From Fimbriimonadaceae bacterium (GTDB taxonomy: Bacteria; Armatimonadota; Fimbriimonadia; Fimbriimonadales; Fimbriimonadaceae), in the NCBI GenBank assembly GCA_019638835.1, contig JAHBTC010000005.1:1-49315 (forward strand): 49,315 nucleotides of DNA, written 5' to 3'. Positions 34,000 through 42,502 of the stretch are shown here, one piece after another. A program made the position numbers and the translations under genes. Every line of letters starts with the position of its first letter. The first letter of the stretch is position 1. The notes under the pieces were generated by a model that did not search any database, was not told where the DNA came from, and was given only the letters and a program-made list of their open reading frames with translations.

Positions 34000-35844
34000 T
34001 TATAGAATCAGGCGAATCATCTGATACTGGGTTGTGGTCTTCACGATCTCGTGGGGTGTCGTCCAAGGTCGCATCGGGATCGCAGGGAAGGTATCTCGAT
34101 TCGGGAGTACAACGAAAACTCTGGTTCCGCTGGTTACGTTCGCGAGGACGAAGTTCGCGTCAAGTTCACCACCGCTTTGAATGAACCGGCCCAACTGCTG
34201 TCTCCGCTCCATATAGTCTGGTGTCTCGCTCCAATGGCCAGCGTAGGTTTTTGCTCCAGCCAGCCCAACGAAAAATGGGTTGAGGTCGGGTAGATAGGGC
34301 GAAGCAAACTCTCCTGGAGAATCTGGAACAGGTGACGGGATTCCCGGCAGAGCCAGCACGATTGGGTTTCCGCCGACCGACTGGATTTCGGCAATCAGTT
34401 CGGTGGCGCTCGGGCTGAGTCGAACGGGGTGAACCGTGGTCGTGCTCACGTTGTCACGAAGCAGATACAGTTCACGCTGGAACCAAAAGATTCCCGTAAG
34501 ACTCGCGACGAAGACGCCGACAAGCATCCCCAGTTTTCGGTTCGAATCGTTCTGTTTCTGCAGAACGGCGATGAGTCCGATGCCCGCGAGTACGCCCCAC
34601 GGAAGCGACATACCCATTGCTAACTTCCGCTGGAAGAGTTGCGGAACATAAATCGCAATCGGAGCAACCCAGGCCCACGCCCACCAAATTCCTGAAGATT
34701 CTTCCTCCGCGAAATACGTTGCGAGACTGATCGCGGAAAGCAAAAGAAATCCGAAACCGGCCCAACCCACGAAGTAACCATCAGGGCTTGTCCAACCACT
34801 CGCATACGCAATACGGGAGATAACGAGAAGAGTGATGAGCGCTCCACCACCGACGATCACCTTCAGCCACTTTGTCATTCCCTTTGTGTGCCACGCAACT
34901 CCAAGGAGGCTAACAACGAGGAGAGAGATAAGTCCGAAAAAGACAGGAGTGAACGGCGGGGCAAATGTCTCGGTGGCCGCCCGTGCTTGGAAGACCTTGT
35001 CCTGTTGCAACACCCTGACAAACCATAGCGCGGCAGGAATGCACCCCGCAAGGATGGCTAGCACGCGCACGAGCCAACCAAAAGTGAGTGATTTGTGCCG
35101 TAGGGAAACCCCAAGCAAACCCAAGAGTACGAAGCCGATCAACAGGGCATCGTAACTGTGGATGTTCATGAGGATGCCAAAGGCAACGGCACCTTTCAGT
35201 ACCGATCCCCAACCATTTCGGGCTTCCACTACGGAACGGAATACAACGAGAATCAGCCACAGCGCGGCCATAAAAAGACCGTTGATCAAGGCGGAACTGA
35301 ACACAAAGGCTTCGGACTGCCAAACGTCGATTGGCAGGCGACCCATTAGGAGTTCGCTCACCGACTGGCGTGGGTCAATGAGAACGAGTCCAAACCGCTC
35401 CCAGAAAAGAAATCCGATACCGCCTCCGAAGCAAGCGAGCCCCGCTGAAAGTTTGATGCGGAGTTCATCCCACCCAGTCTTCTCAAGAAGAAGGATGAGG
35501 GCGAATACGAACAGAAGCGAGAAGATGCCCTTTGCCAAAAGCATTGTCGCCGGAATGCCAAGGAGTCGAGCAACGTTACCGAGCGCGAAGAAGTAAAGGT
35601 TGACCGTGAGTCCGGGTTGAGGATCAAGCGTGAATCGGTTCTCCATGAAGAACCGACCCTCCATTGCCTGTTTCATCCAAGCGGCATAAACGAGGTGATC
35701 GTCAATTGCGGTTTGCACCCCTATAGAAGTGGATCCGCTGGGGGTGCTTAATATGTTCGCAAGGCTTGGAAGCATCGCAAAGATTGCAAGTCCGATTCCC
35801 AATTGCCAAGCGAATCGCCTGAGCGCAGGCGACAGTTCCTTCAT
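34000..35844 (-). CDS. Polytopic membrane protein, GT-C glycosyltransferase-like
   Basis: A 614-residue protein with about 12 hydrophobic helices followed by a ~140-residue soluble C-terminus. The first external loop has paired acidic residues (QTAIDDHLVYAAWMKQAME), where GT-C enzymes (PMT, Alg, ArnT types) carry their catalytic Asp. This makes a lipid-linked sugar transferase plausible but not proven. The C-terminal part (YAGHWSETPDYMERRQQLGR, then TSGTRVFVVL) also resembles the tails of such proteins. Its ATG overlaps the stop of the DUF4350 gene (ATGA), so it ends a four-gene membrane operon. It converges with the VanW gene, 13 bases apart. Confidence 0.65.
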   Translation of the reverse strand: MKELSPALRRFAWQLGIGLAIFAMLPSLANILSTPSGSTSIGVQTAIDDHLVYAAWMKQAMEGRFFMENRFTLDPQPGLTVNLYFFALGNVARLLGIPATMLLAKGIFSLLFVFALILLLEKTGWDELRIKLSAGLACFGGGIGFLFWERFGLVLIDPRQSVSELLMGRLPIDVWQSEAFVFSSALINGLFMAALWLILVVFRSVVEARNGWGSVLKGAVAFGILMNIHSYDALLIGFVLLGLLGVSLRHKSLTFGWLVRVLAILAGCIPAALWFVRVLQQDKVFQARAATETFAPPFTPVFFGLISLLVVSLLGVAWHTKGMTKWLKVIVGGGALITLLVISRIAYASGWTSPDGYFVGWAGFGFLLLSAISLATYFAEEESSGIWWAWAWVAPIAIYVPQLFQRKLAMGMSLPWGVLAGIGLIAVLQKQNDSNRKLGMLVGVFVASLTGIFWFQRELYLLRDNVSTTTVHPVRLSPSATELIAEIQSVGGNPIVLALPGIPSPVPDSPGEFASPYLPDLNPFFVGLAGAKTYAGHWSETPDYMERRQQLGRFIQSGGELDANFVLANVTSGTRVFVVLPNRDTFPAIPMRPWTTPHEIVKTTTQYQMIRLIL

Positions 35845-36962
35845 GCGGAGCGTTCCGTCCTTGAATCTGATTCAAAGGCCTCGAGTTCCTGATGTAGCCG
35901 ATGCGTCAGTGCAAGTAACTGTGACTCATTAGCGATATTCCCGTGAAGCGTGTTCATTACATCTCGGAGTTCAGGGGGCACGGTTTTAGCGAGTGAACTC
36001 CATTCTGTGCGCGGATCTGAACCGGTTACTCTTAGGATTCTCTTCCGGGCATCTTCTCGTTCGCGGAAAGCAATCTCATAGTATTTGCGGCCCCGTTTCA
36101 GCACGTCGGCTACCGCGTCCACGAGGTCACGCGAAGAGCGAATTCGACTCGACTCACCTCTCGGCGGGCCAAAAATGACCGATGTTGCCGTGATCATGAC
36201 GGCAACTAGGAGAAGGACTTGCCATCGAGCAGCTACCGCCCAATTCCCGAGTGTAGCGAGGAGACCCTTCTCTTCTGCTCCGACAATGAGATTCTCCGCA
36301 AAAACGAGGCGTCCACTCGGTGCGGAAACAGAAACGATGTCCATGGCAAGGGCCGCATTTTGTGCCTTGTCGATGTTGCGGTTAGTCAAGAATGACCCAT
36401 CTCGAACGTACAAAGCTCGGCCTTGTTTGATTTGCACAAGGCGAGCAGAGATATCTGAGTTCTCGCTTCCGAGTACGGGAATGGATCGATCGTAGGGGCG
36501 CAGGAGAACCTCGTCTGTGTCGTACGCCTCTTGAAATGGGGTGACTTCATACGATTCTCCCCAAGAAGATTCAAGTGTCGCTTCACCCTCATAAGGAGTT
36601 CTTTCGGAGTCAAATGTCACGAAGACCACCATGCCACCGCTCTCCACGAACCCCCGAACTGATTGAAGATAGCGAGCGTCAGGATTCTTTGATGAATCAG
36701 ACCCTTTTCTAGGTTCTGCTTGATCCTGTCGCCGTGGAACAAATAAGACATCACCGGGCTTGGCCTTTACCTTCGCATCCCGCGCGGCGACTACTTCGCG
36801 ACCAGAGCTTTTGAGTAACTCTGTGAACACGGCCAATCCTTCTGGTCCATAGTCATCGGTCACGGGATAACTGCTGTTCTGGGATTGCCCGACCGATAGC
36901 AGCAAACCGATGATTAGCAGTGCGCCGACGGCACCATAAAACAACCATTTGAGCCGTTTCAT
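35841..36962 (-). CDS. DUF4350-domain membrane protein
   Basis: A 373-residue protein with an N-terminal membrane helix (GAVGALLIIGLLLSVG), a ~200-residue extracytoplasmic domain, a second helix (WQVLLLVAVMITATSVIFG) near residue 250, and a cytoplasmic tail. The extracytoplasmic part has the DUF4350 pattern: YGPEGLAVFTELLKSSGREV, then VRGFVESGGMVVFVTFD. This is a glutamine-amidotransferase-like fold with no clear catalytic triad. The family usually lies with DUF4129, MoxR ATPase and DUF58 genes. Here it follows the DUF4129 gene by one base and overlaps the GT-C-like gene. Function unknown. Confidence 0.8.
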   Translation of the reverse strand: MKRLKWLFYGAVGALLIIGLLLSVGQSQNSSYPVTDDYGPEGLAVFTELLKSSGREVVAARDAKVKAKPGDVLFVPRRQDQAEPRKGSDSSKNPDARYLQSVRGFVESGGMVVFVTFDSERTPYEGEATLESSWGESYEVTPFQEAYDTDEVLLRPYDRSIPVLGSENSDISARLVQIKQGRALYVRDGSFLTNRNIDKAQNAALAMDIVSVSAPSGRLVFAENLIVGAEEKGLLATLGNWAVAARWQVLLLVAVMITATSVIFGPPRGESSRIRSSRDLVDAVADVLKRGRKYYEIAFREREDARKRILRVTGSDPRTEWSSLAKTVPPELRDVMNTLHGNIANESQLLALTHRLHQELEAFESDSRTERSA

Positions 36963-36963
36963 C

Positions 36964-37896
36964 CTACGCCGCCTTGAGCCCAGCCAATTGGCTTTTCACT
37001 TTAAGATAGAAGTCACGCATCCAAGAGGCCTCACTTACAAAATCTCCGCGTTCCCCATACCAAACCAGATCAAACCGTTGCGTGGCATCGGTGAAACTCA
37101 TCGACTCAGGTTTTCGACGACTTCTCATAATCCGATCGTGATGCTCCCAGTTTGTTTGTTCACGCCGGAACTCCGCGACTCGATACTCATCGCATAAGGT
37201 AAGCGATCCGAGAAAGAGGCATCGGGTTGCGAGGCGATGCTCGCCAGAGGCAATCAGCGAGTCAGCCTTCGCCAACCATTCGTCGGAAGCCAGTGCTTCT
37301 TCGTCCTCATCCAAGAGTCCACCCGCCTTCACCCGTCGCTTCGGATCTTGCCTTGAGATTGCAAAATAGACGAGGTAACCGACGGCAACGATCAGTAATC
37401 CAATCACCGCGACGATGAACGCCTGTCCCAATGGGCCGAGAAAGCCAAGGTTCAAACCGGGTGCTAATCCGCCTCCATCTCTGCCTTCGAACAGTTTGCC
37501 GATGCGGCGAAAGAAGTCTTCGATGGTCGCACCGAGCCAGTTCTCATCCTGCGGAATCTCAACCGTACGGTAGACCGGATTCTGCTTGATCGCCCTCGCT
37601 TGCTCCGCGAGATCGTCCGGATTGCTTGCTTGTTCTAAACGGAATGTGTCACGGAACTCTAATGATTCGACTACCTCCTTCCGCTGGGTTTCAAATGATC
37701 CTGGCTTTGTATCAAGCCAAATCTTGGAATCGAAAGTTCGATCCTGAAAAAGGGACTCAAGTTGGGCCAAGTTGTCCGCGCTTCCGGCTTGCTCCGGTGT
37801 GACTCCTGAAGTCACGACCGTGAGTGCAAGACTAGCGGAGCAAACGAGTGCGGTGACCGCCCTCACGTAACTCCTCCGCCATGATGCGAATGTCAT
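36964..37896 (-). CDS. DUF4129-domain membrane protein
   Basis: A 310-residue protein with an N-terminal signal or anchor (AVTALVCSASLALTVVTSG), an extracytoplasmic stretch to about residue 150, a membrane helix (AFIVAVIGLLIVAVGYLVYF) and a cytoplasmic C-terminal DUF4129 domain (ALASDEWLAKADSLIASGEH, then RREQTNWEHHDRIM). DUF4129 is also found at the C-terminus of transglutaminase-like membrane proteins and is thought to work with MoxR/DUF58 systems. The gene overlaps its upstream neighbour by 65 bases if ATG 37896 is right; the in-frame GTG at codon 11 would still leave an overlap of about 35. Confidence 0.8.
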   Translation of the reverse strand: MTFASWRRSYVRAVTALVCSASLALTVVTSGVTPEQAGSADNLAQLESLFQDRTFDSKIWLDTKPGSFETQRKEVVESLEFRDTFRLEQASNPDDLAEQARAIKQNPVYRTVEIPQDENWLGATIEDFFRRIGKLFEGRDGGGLAPGLNLGFLGPLGQAFIVAVIGLLIVAVGYLVYFAISRQDPKRRVKAGGLLDEDEEALASDEWLAKADSLIASGEHRLATRCLFLGSLTLCDEYRVAEFRREQTNWEHHDRIMRSRRKPESMSFTDATQRFDLVWYGERGDFVSEASWMRDFYLKVKSQLAGLKAA

Positions 37897-38866
37897 AGGC
37901 TTCCAGACGGCAAACTCGATCGAAGTAGATCACCGTGCCAATCACTCCCCAAAGTGGCATCACAGCCCAAAAGCAGAAAAGGGAAGGTAGGACGGTGAGG
38001 AAACGACTGAACAGATCGCCTAGCGGGCCATTGAAAAGAGCAGGAGGCAAAGTGATCTCAAACATCATGCTCAATACGGTGCCGAGCGATCCAGAAAGAA
38101 GCAAGGCCACCAAACCCGAAGTAACGATCAGCGATACCACATTGGCGACGGGAACTTGATGCGCGAGTCTGTCCTTCATCAGGAACTTGCAACGGTCAGT
38201 GGCCTCTCGAAATCCTTTCCCTTCGAGGAGCATGACGGGGGCCATGACCAGTCGACTTCCGAAAAGCTGGCCGAGGCTAATTAACCCCCAGAACGAAAGA
38301 AATGACCCCACAATCATCGCCAGGAAAAAGAGAGTGGAGGAAAGCGGATCATCTTTGCCCGTGAAAGCATTGGCACCGAAAAATGCGGCGACAGCCGCAA
38401 ACGGGGGAAGCATTGCAACGGCAAGGGGTCGCAGATAGGCAAAGACGAACTGGGGAAGAGTCACTTTGGTCGATGCATGAACTGTCTCCCCAAGAATCAC
38501 CCCCGCAACGTGCCGGACCGCGAAAAACGTCGCCCCAGCTAACCCGGCTAGCATCAACGGAGCCGCAATCAACACACCTGCCGCGAGCGCTACGGAAACC
38601 TCAACGGCTTGAACCCTGAGGTCCGATACATTGCTCGTTACAAATAACCTCGGCACGACGACTAGAAACAGAAAAGTGATGCCAACAAACGTAGAGCAGG
38701 CCGGCAGAAAAGTCTCCGGTAGCAATCTCGTGATGAGTCGGCGGAAGAGCATGAGCGATCGTTCATTGATCGCGTCTACTTTGACAGGAGCGAGATAAGG
38801 TCTCCGTTCGCGAAGTTGGGCGCGGCCTTCGACGCGATTCGAAGATTCGCGAACCATAGGCTCCAT
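37832..38866 (-). CDS. Polytopic membrane protein of the DUF4129/DUF4350 operon
   Basis: A 344-residue protein with a ~45-residue basic cytoplasmic N-terminus and about six hydrophobic helices arranged like GPDP-type or related membrane domains (TFVGITFLFLVVVPRL, VSVALAAGVLIAAPLMLAG, VIVTSG and PSLFCFWAVMPLWG regions). The amphipathic stretch GKGFREATDRCKFLMKDR resembles the repeat seen in membrane proteins that accompany DUF4129 genes in other phyla. I prefer ATG 38866; ATG 38857 is also possible, and the frame is open to 38905. It is first in the four-gene minus-strand operon and divergent from the LolA-like gene by 30 bases. Function unknown. Confidence 0.65.
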   Translation of the reverse strand: MEPMVRESSNRVEGRAQLRERRPYLAPVKVDAINERSLMLFRRLITRLLPETFLPACSTFVGITFLFLVVVPRLFVTSNVSDLRVQAVEVSVALAAGVLIAAPLMLAGLAGATFFAVRHVAGVILGETVHASTKVTLPQFVFAYLRPLAVAMLPPFAAVAAFFGANAFTGKDDPLSSTLFFLAMIVGSFLSFWGLISLGQLFGSRLVMAPVMLLEGKGFREATDRCKFLMKDRLAHQVPVANVVSLIVTSGLVALLLSGSLGTVLSMMFEITLPPALFNGPLGDLFSRFLTVLPSLFCFWAVMPLWGVIGTVIYFDRVCRLEAYDIRIMAEELREGGHRTRLLR

Positions 38867-38896
38867 TCTACGGTATCGGGACGAGAAACCTAGCCC

Positions 38897-39658
38897 GTGA
38901 GCCACTCACCTTGGCTGAATCGTCTGAGAATCGTGAGTATGGCAATGATGGCGTTGTTGACGGGGACGGTTCTCGCTCAGAGCAACCCAACGATTGGGAG
39001 TGTCGCAGCCTCAAATCTAAGGGACGTCAAGTTCACTTGGGTTGTTGAGTCCGCCAATCAACGTGAACTGGCGAAGATCAACCGGGACTTCGCGAATTCG
39101 ATGCGATTCAAGACATCTCTCGTTGAAATGGAGGAGCCGTTCAAGCTTCGAATGGAATCCACCGTTGAGGATTCGACGGTTATCTTCATCGTCAACGGCC
39201 CCAAGAAGTTGATTCGAATTCCTCGGACGGGTCTCACCCAGCGAGAGGATGTGAGTGGAGCACCGGGGAAACGTCAAACGTTTTTTGACTTTGGATTGCT
39301 GACTCCTTCGCTGTTCCAGAACTACTTCACGGGCACTTTCGTTCGTAACGAGACTCGTGGCGACCTGAATGGACTCGCCGTTTTCGATGTCAAGTACGTG
39401 CCTTCGCTGAACGACAAGACTAGACACCGGATCTGGGTGGATAAGGCCAAAAAGGTTGTGATCAAGCGCGAATGGTACGGTCAGGATGGCGTTTTGAAGG
39501 CAACATTCCGACTTGGGGCTCACACGCAAAGCAATGGAGCGTGGATTCCGACGAGAATTACGGTCTACAACGCAGACAACGCCGTCGCGGGGTCTTCCCG
39601 ATTTGAAGGGGTCGTCGCGAACCGAGGAATTGATGATTCTCGGTTCAGTGTCAACTAA
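38897..39658 (+). CDS. Exported LolA/RseB-like outer-membrane lipoprotein-sorting protein
   Basis: A 253-residue protein with signal peptide (LRIVSMAMMALLTGTVLA, cleavage before QSNP). The mature part has the open beta-barrel pattern of the LolA/LppX/RseB N-terminal fold: repeated strands such as FKLRMESTVEDSTVIFIVNG, FDVKYVPSLNDKTRHRIWVD, KKVVIKREWY. Such proteins bind lipids or lipoproteins in the periplasm. GTG 38897 is taken as start since it gives basic residues before the hydrophobic core; ATG 38939 would remove them. Its TAA overlaps the TAG stop of convergent hrcA by four bases. Confidence 0.7.
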   Translation: MSHSPWLNRLRIVSMAMMALLTGTVLAQSNPTIGSVAASNLRDVKFTWVVESANQRELAKINRDFANSMRFKTSLVEMEEPFKLRMESTVEDSTVIFIVNGPKKLIRIPRTGLTQREDVSGAPGKRQTFFDFGLLTPSLFQNYFTGTFVRNETRGDLNGLAVFDVKYVPSLNDKTRHRIWVDKAKKVVIKREWYGQDGVLKATFRLGAHTQSNGAWIPTRITVYNADNAVAGSSRFEGVVANRGIDDSRFSVN

Positions 39659-40698
39659 CCATTGCTAGCTGATGAGGGGCCGACACCTCGGCCCAGGGTT
39701 TGCGCAATTCCGCGCGCTGCCATATCAAGGAGCGCGCGGACTCTCATGTAATCCATACGGGTTGGGCCAACGATCGCAAGAGTTCCGATCCTATCCTGTC
39801 CAATGTAGAGCGATTGGCGAACAATCGCAAGGGCACGCAAGTTCTCCTTGTCGTTTTCCCGACCAATCGTTATCTCCCTCACATTGGCTTGCGCAACCAA
39901 TTGCTTCAACTCCTCGCCCTCTTCTAAGGCGGCGAGAACGCGTTGCATAGCCTCGACATCGCGTTGAAACTCGGGCTGCGCAAGAATAAATTCTTCCCCT
40001 TCGGTGACCACTTGTAGTTTCGTTAGCTCTCTCGCGGCCGTGCGGATGGTGTTCGCCACACGTTTCAGAATCGCTTCAACCTGAGGTTTGATGCCGGTCG
40101 CCGGTTTCCATCGCAAGAGATCTTTGAGAGGACGTCCCACAAGGCTCGCGGCGAGCAATGCGTTCGCTTGGTAGACGTCTTCATTCGTTGTGTTTATGGG
40201 CAATTCCAAGAAGCGATTGTCTGTTGCGCCCGTGTCCAAGATGAGGACGAGGAGGGCCCGGTTGTTACCCAGGGAAGTCAAAACGGCGTTTCGCACAACA
40301 ATGGATCCGTTTTGTAGTGTCGTCGCCATGGACAGCAAATGAGTTACCCGGCTCAATGCGGTAGTCGTTGCTTGCAATAACTCCCGCAGAGGTTCCTCTT
40401 CGTCCATGGAGTCTGATATCTGTTGCCTTTCCGCGGCTCTCAACCGAATTGGCTCCGCGATGTTGTCGACAAAGTAGCGGTATCCGAAGTCGCTGGGAAT
40501 TCGTCCGGCGCTTGTGTGCGGTTGTTCAAGGAGACCCAAATCGGTAATCTCCGCCATCTCGTTTCGGATCGTCGCACTCCGAACACCCAAATCGTACTTG
40601 CTGGCTACAAGTTCACTTGACACGGGCTCCGCGCCAATCACGTATTCAACGATGATTGCGCGAAGGATCTGTTGTTTGCGTACATTCAGGTCCGCCAT
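39655..40698 (-). CDS. hrcA: Heat-shock repressor HrcA
   Basis: A 347-residue transcription factor, the normal HrcA length. The N-terminal winged helix (residues about 1-75) carries LNVRKQQILRAIIVEYV, GAEPVSSELVASKYDLGVRS and the wing PHTSAGRIPSDFGYRYFVD. The GAF-like middle and dimer domain follow, with the C-terminal RMDYMRVRALLDMAARGIAQ. HrcA represses groE/dnaK-type operons through CIRCE elements and depends on GroEL. No CIRCE sequence, groEL, dnaK or grpE is found in this window. The gene is divergent from the pafA-like gene; their shared upstream region holds two inverted repeats. Confidence 0.95.
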   Translation of the reverse strand: MADLNVRKQQILRAIIVEYVIGAEPVSSELVASKYDLGVRSATIRNEMAEITDLGLLEQPHTSAGRIPSDFGYRYFVDNIAEPIRLRAAERQQISDSMDEEEPLRELLQATTTALSRVTHLLSMATTLQNGSIVVRNAVLTSLGNNRALLVLILDTGATDNRFLELPINTTNEDVYQANALLAASLVGRPLKDLLRWKPATGIKPQVEAILKRVANTIRTAARELTKLQVVTEGEEFILAQPEFQRDVEAMQRVLAALEEGEELKQLVAQANVREITIGRENDKENLRALAIVRQSLYIGQDRIGTLAIVGPTRMDYMRVRALLDMAARGIAQTLGRGVGPSSASNG

Positions 40699-40724
40699 AG
40701 CAAGGTGATGGCCTCATTGTGCCG

Positions 40725-40755
40725 CCATTCGTATACGTCTTGCTACGTAGAATGG
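40725..40755. promoter_or_regulatory. Inverted repeat in the hrcA-pafA divergent region
   Basis: CCATTC-gta-TACGT (40725-40738) and ACGTA-GAATGG (40745-40755) are complementary over 11 positions with a 3-base bulge and a 6-base centre. The element lies 27 bases upstream of hrcA and 28 upstream of the preferred pafA start. It is unlike the CIRCE consensus. It could be an operator shared by both genes. Confidence 0.45.
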
Positions 40756-40781
40756 GCCATGGACAGGGATTCGGTGGCCCA
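40753..40781 (+). promoter_or_regulatory. Hairpin directly before the pafA start
   Basis: TGGGCC (40753-40758) and GGCCCA (40776-40781) pair perfectly. The 17-base loop and second arm include the GGTGG that best serves as ribosome-binding site for ATG 40783. It overlaps the right end of the neighbouring inverted repeat by three bases, so the two structures exclude each other. Six base pairs could be chance. Confidence 0.35.
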
Positions 40782-40782
40782 A

Positions 40783-42210
40783 ATGACGGAGCGTATCTTC
40801 GGCGTGGAAACCGAATTCGGATGCTACGTTGATCCGGAATATGGAATGCCGGAGCAGGCCGTCGCTGCCATCAAGGATCACGTGTTCCACGAGATGCGAT
40901 TGGGGGCAATTGACCGGCACGCCCGGGATGAGGTATTCGAACCTGCCGAGTCGGGCGGCTTCATGATGAATGGATCGCGTCTCTACATTGACGCGGTCGG
41001 ATCTCACTTAGAGTACGCAACGGCCGAATGCCGCAATCTGAAAGACCTTGTCGCTCAAGATCGGGCGGGTCATCGAATCATCAATCGGGCAATCAAAGAA
41101 CTCGGCCTGGAAGATGTCGTTGACGTCTATGCAAACTCCGTGGATCACTTCGGTGGCCATACGTTTGGCTGCCACGAGAACTATCTCGTGCCGATGGATG
41201 AAGATTTCTTTACTCGCCAAGTTACGCGACTCTATGGCTTTCTCGTAACGCGTCAGATCTTCGCCGGAGTCGGGCGAGTGGGAGGGCATCTGCTCGCTGA
41301 AGCAGAGCTTGACTACGAAAAGATTTCAAAGAACCCCATTGACTACATATGGGTCTCGAATGTTTACGGCGTGTATCCCGATCCAACGGTCTCATTTCAG
41401 CTTTCGCAACGGGCTGATCATATCTTGCGGACGGTGGCGAGCCGAGTGCGCTTTAACCGGGCAATGATTAACCCAAAGTGGGAGCATTATTACGCCAGCG
41501 AGGGTTCACATAGGCTTCATCTCTTGTTTGGAGAAGCAAATCCAAGTGACTACGCTTACGCGCTCAAAGTGGGGACGACCCACCTCGCGCTTCGCCTTCT
41601 AGAAGAAGGGAAGTTAGATCATTTGCCGCGCCTGGCATCGCCTTTGCTTGCTCTTCGGAGCATCAGTCGAGACCCCACCTACCGATGGGAGTTCACTTTA
41701 GAAGATGGTGAATCGATGCGCGCCATTGATTATCAACGTGAGTTTCTTGCGCTAGCACAAACATACCGTGGCGATACACCGGACACAGATTGGACCCTCG
41801 ATGAGTGGGAAAGGACACTGGACGACTTAGAAGCCGACCCCATGCGCTGTGTTGATCGAATTGATTGGGTTGCGAAGAAGGCGATGGTTTCCCGTTACAT
41901 CGAGGATGCCGGGTCCGACTGGAATGACGATACATTGCACTCGCTGGATCTCGAGTACCACAATATCAACCCCGATCGCTCACTCTCGAATCCCATGTTG
42001 ACCACTGGTTTCCTCGGTCCTTTCGATGCTATTGAAGCCGAAACAACGGCACCATTAGACACGAGAGCACATGGAAGGTCAAAATTAGTTCGCCGCGTCG
42101 TAGAAACCGGACGTCCCGTCGTTTACATGTTCGACTGGAGCGGTGTTGCCATGGGGCGACACGACTACATTGATCTCAGTGACCCATTTGACTCTTACGA
42201 TTCTGTTTAG
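40783..42210 (+). CDS. pafA: PafA-like ligase of Pup/UBact-type protein tagging
   Basis: A 475-residue member of the PafA/Dop carboxylate-amine ligase family, which attaches the small protein Pup (or the related UBact) to lysines, or removes it. The N-terminus MTERIFGVETEFG carries the ATP-Mg Glu motif. NGSRLYIDAVGSHLEYATAE holds the catalytic Asp; FGCHENYLV, LSQRADHI and LKVGTTHLALRLLEEG are also typical. The long loop that marks Dop is absent and GCHENY is the PafA form, so a ligase is more likely. I chose ATG 40783 because it matches the family start, with GGTGG 6 bases upstream; ATG 40759 in the same frame is possible. No Pup/UBact, proteasome or Mpa gene is in the window. Confidence 0.82.
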   Translation: MTERIFGVETEFGCYVDPEYGMPEQAVAAIKDHVFHEMRLGAIDRHARDEVFEPAESGGFMMNGSRLYIDAVGSHLEYATAECRNLKDLVAQDRAGHRIINRAIKELGLEDVVDVYANSVDHFGGHTFGCHENYLVPMDEDFFTRQVTRLYGFLVTRQIFAGVGRVGGHLLAEAELDYEKISKNPIDYIWVSNVYGVYPDPTVSFQLSQRADHILRTVASRVRFNRAMINPKWEHYYASEGSHRLHLLFGEANPSDYAYALKVGTTHLALRLLEEGKLDHLPRLASPLLALRSISRDPTYRWEFTLEDGESMRAIDYQREFLALAQTYRGDTPDTDWTLDEWERTLDDLEADPMRCVDRIDWVAKKAMVSRYIEDAGSDWNDDTLHSLDLEYHNINPDRSLSNPMLTTGFLGPFDAIEAETTAPLDTRAHGRSKLVRRVVETGRPVVYMFDWSGVAMGRHDYIDLSDPFDSYDSV

Positions 42211-42473
42211 GGGTTGACCCTCGTCATCAAGTAAGTGACGACTACGAATGCCATCACAATCCGTGAAACTCGTATCCAGTTCAATCCACTCTGTCTTTCG
42301 GGGCAAGGTGGGGTCATTGCAACAAGAAATCCACCGATCAGGTAGATCGCTCCGCCCAAGAACATCGGCCATGGAAGCGGGCCTGCAAAGCCCGGAATCA
42401 AGCACGTTGCGGCAACTAACGATCCGACGCCTGTCAAGGCGAGCCCCAGTCGGATTCGCTTGACTTTCTCCAC
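42207..42473 (-). CDS. Small membrane protein
   Basis: An 88-residue protein with a basic N-terminus (MEKVKRIRLG) and three hydrophobic stretches: about residues 9-33 (LALTGVGSLVAATCLIPGF), 36-54 (PMFLGGAIYLIGGFLVAM) and 68-84 (VSRIVMAFVVVTYLM). No known family is recognised. It converges with pafA and its TAA overlaps the pafA TAG by four bases. It starts 29 bases from the divergent rsmG gene. The run of proper helices with a basic start supports a real gene. Confidence 0.6.
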   Translation of the reverse strand: MEKVKRIRLGLALTGVGSLVAATCLIPGFAGPLPWPMFLGGAIYLIGGFLVAMTPPCPERQSGLNWIRVSRIVMAFVVVTYLMTRVNP

Positions 42474-42502
42474 CGGACGATCCTACCGGTATCCTCAAGA
42501 TA

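Noticed and set aside
40699-40782. CIRCE element expected near hrcA
   Set aside because: Neither TTAGCACTC nor GAGTGCTAA, nor a close variant with 9-base spacing, is found there or elsewhere in the window.
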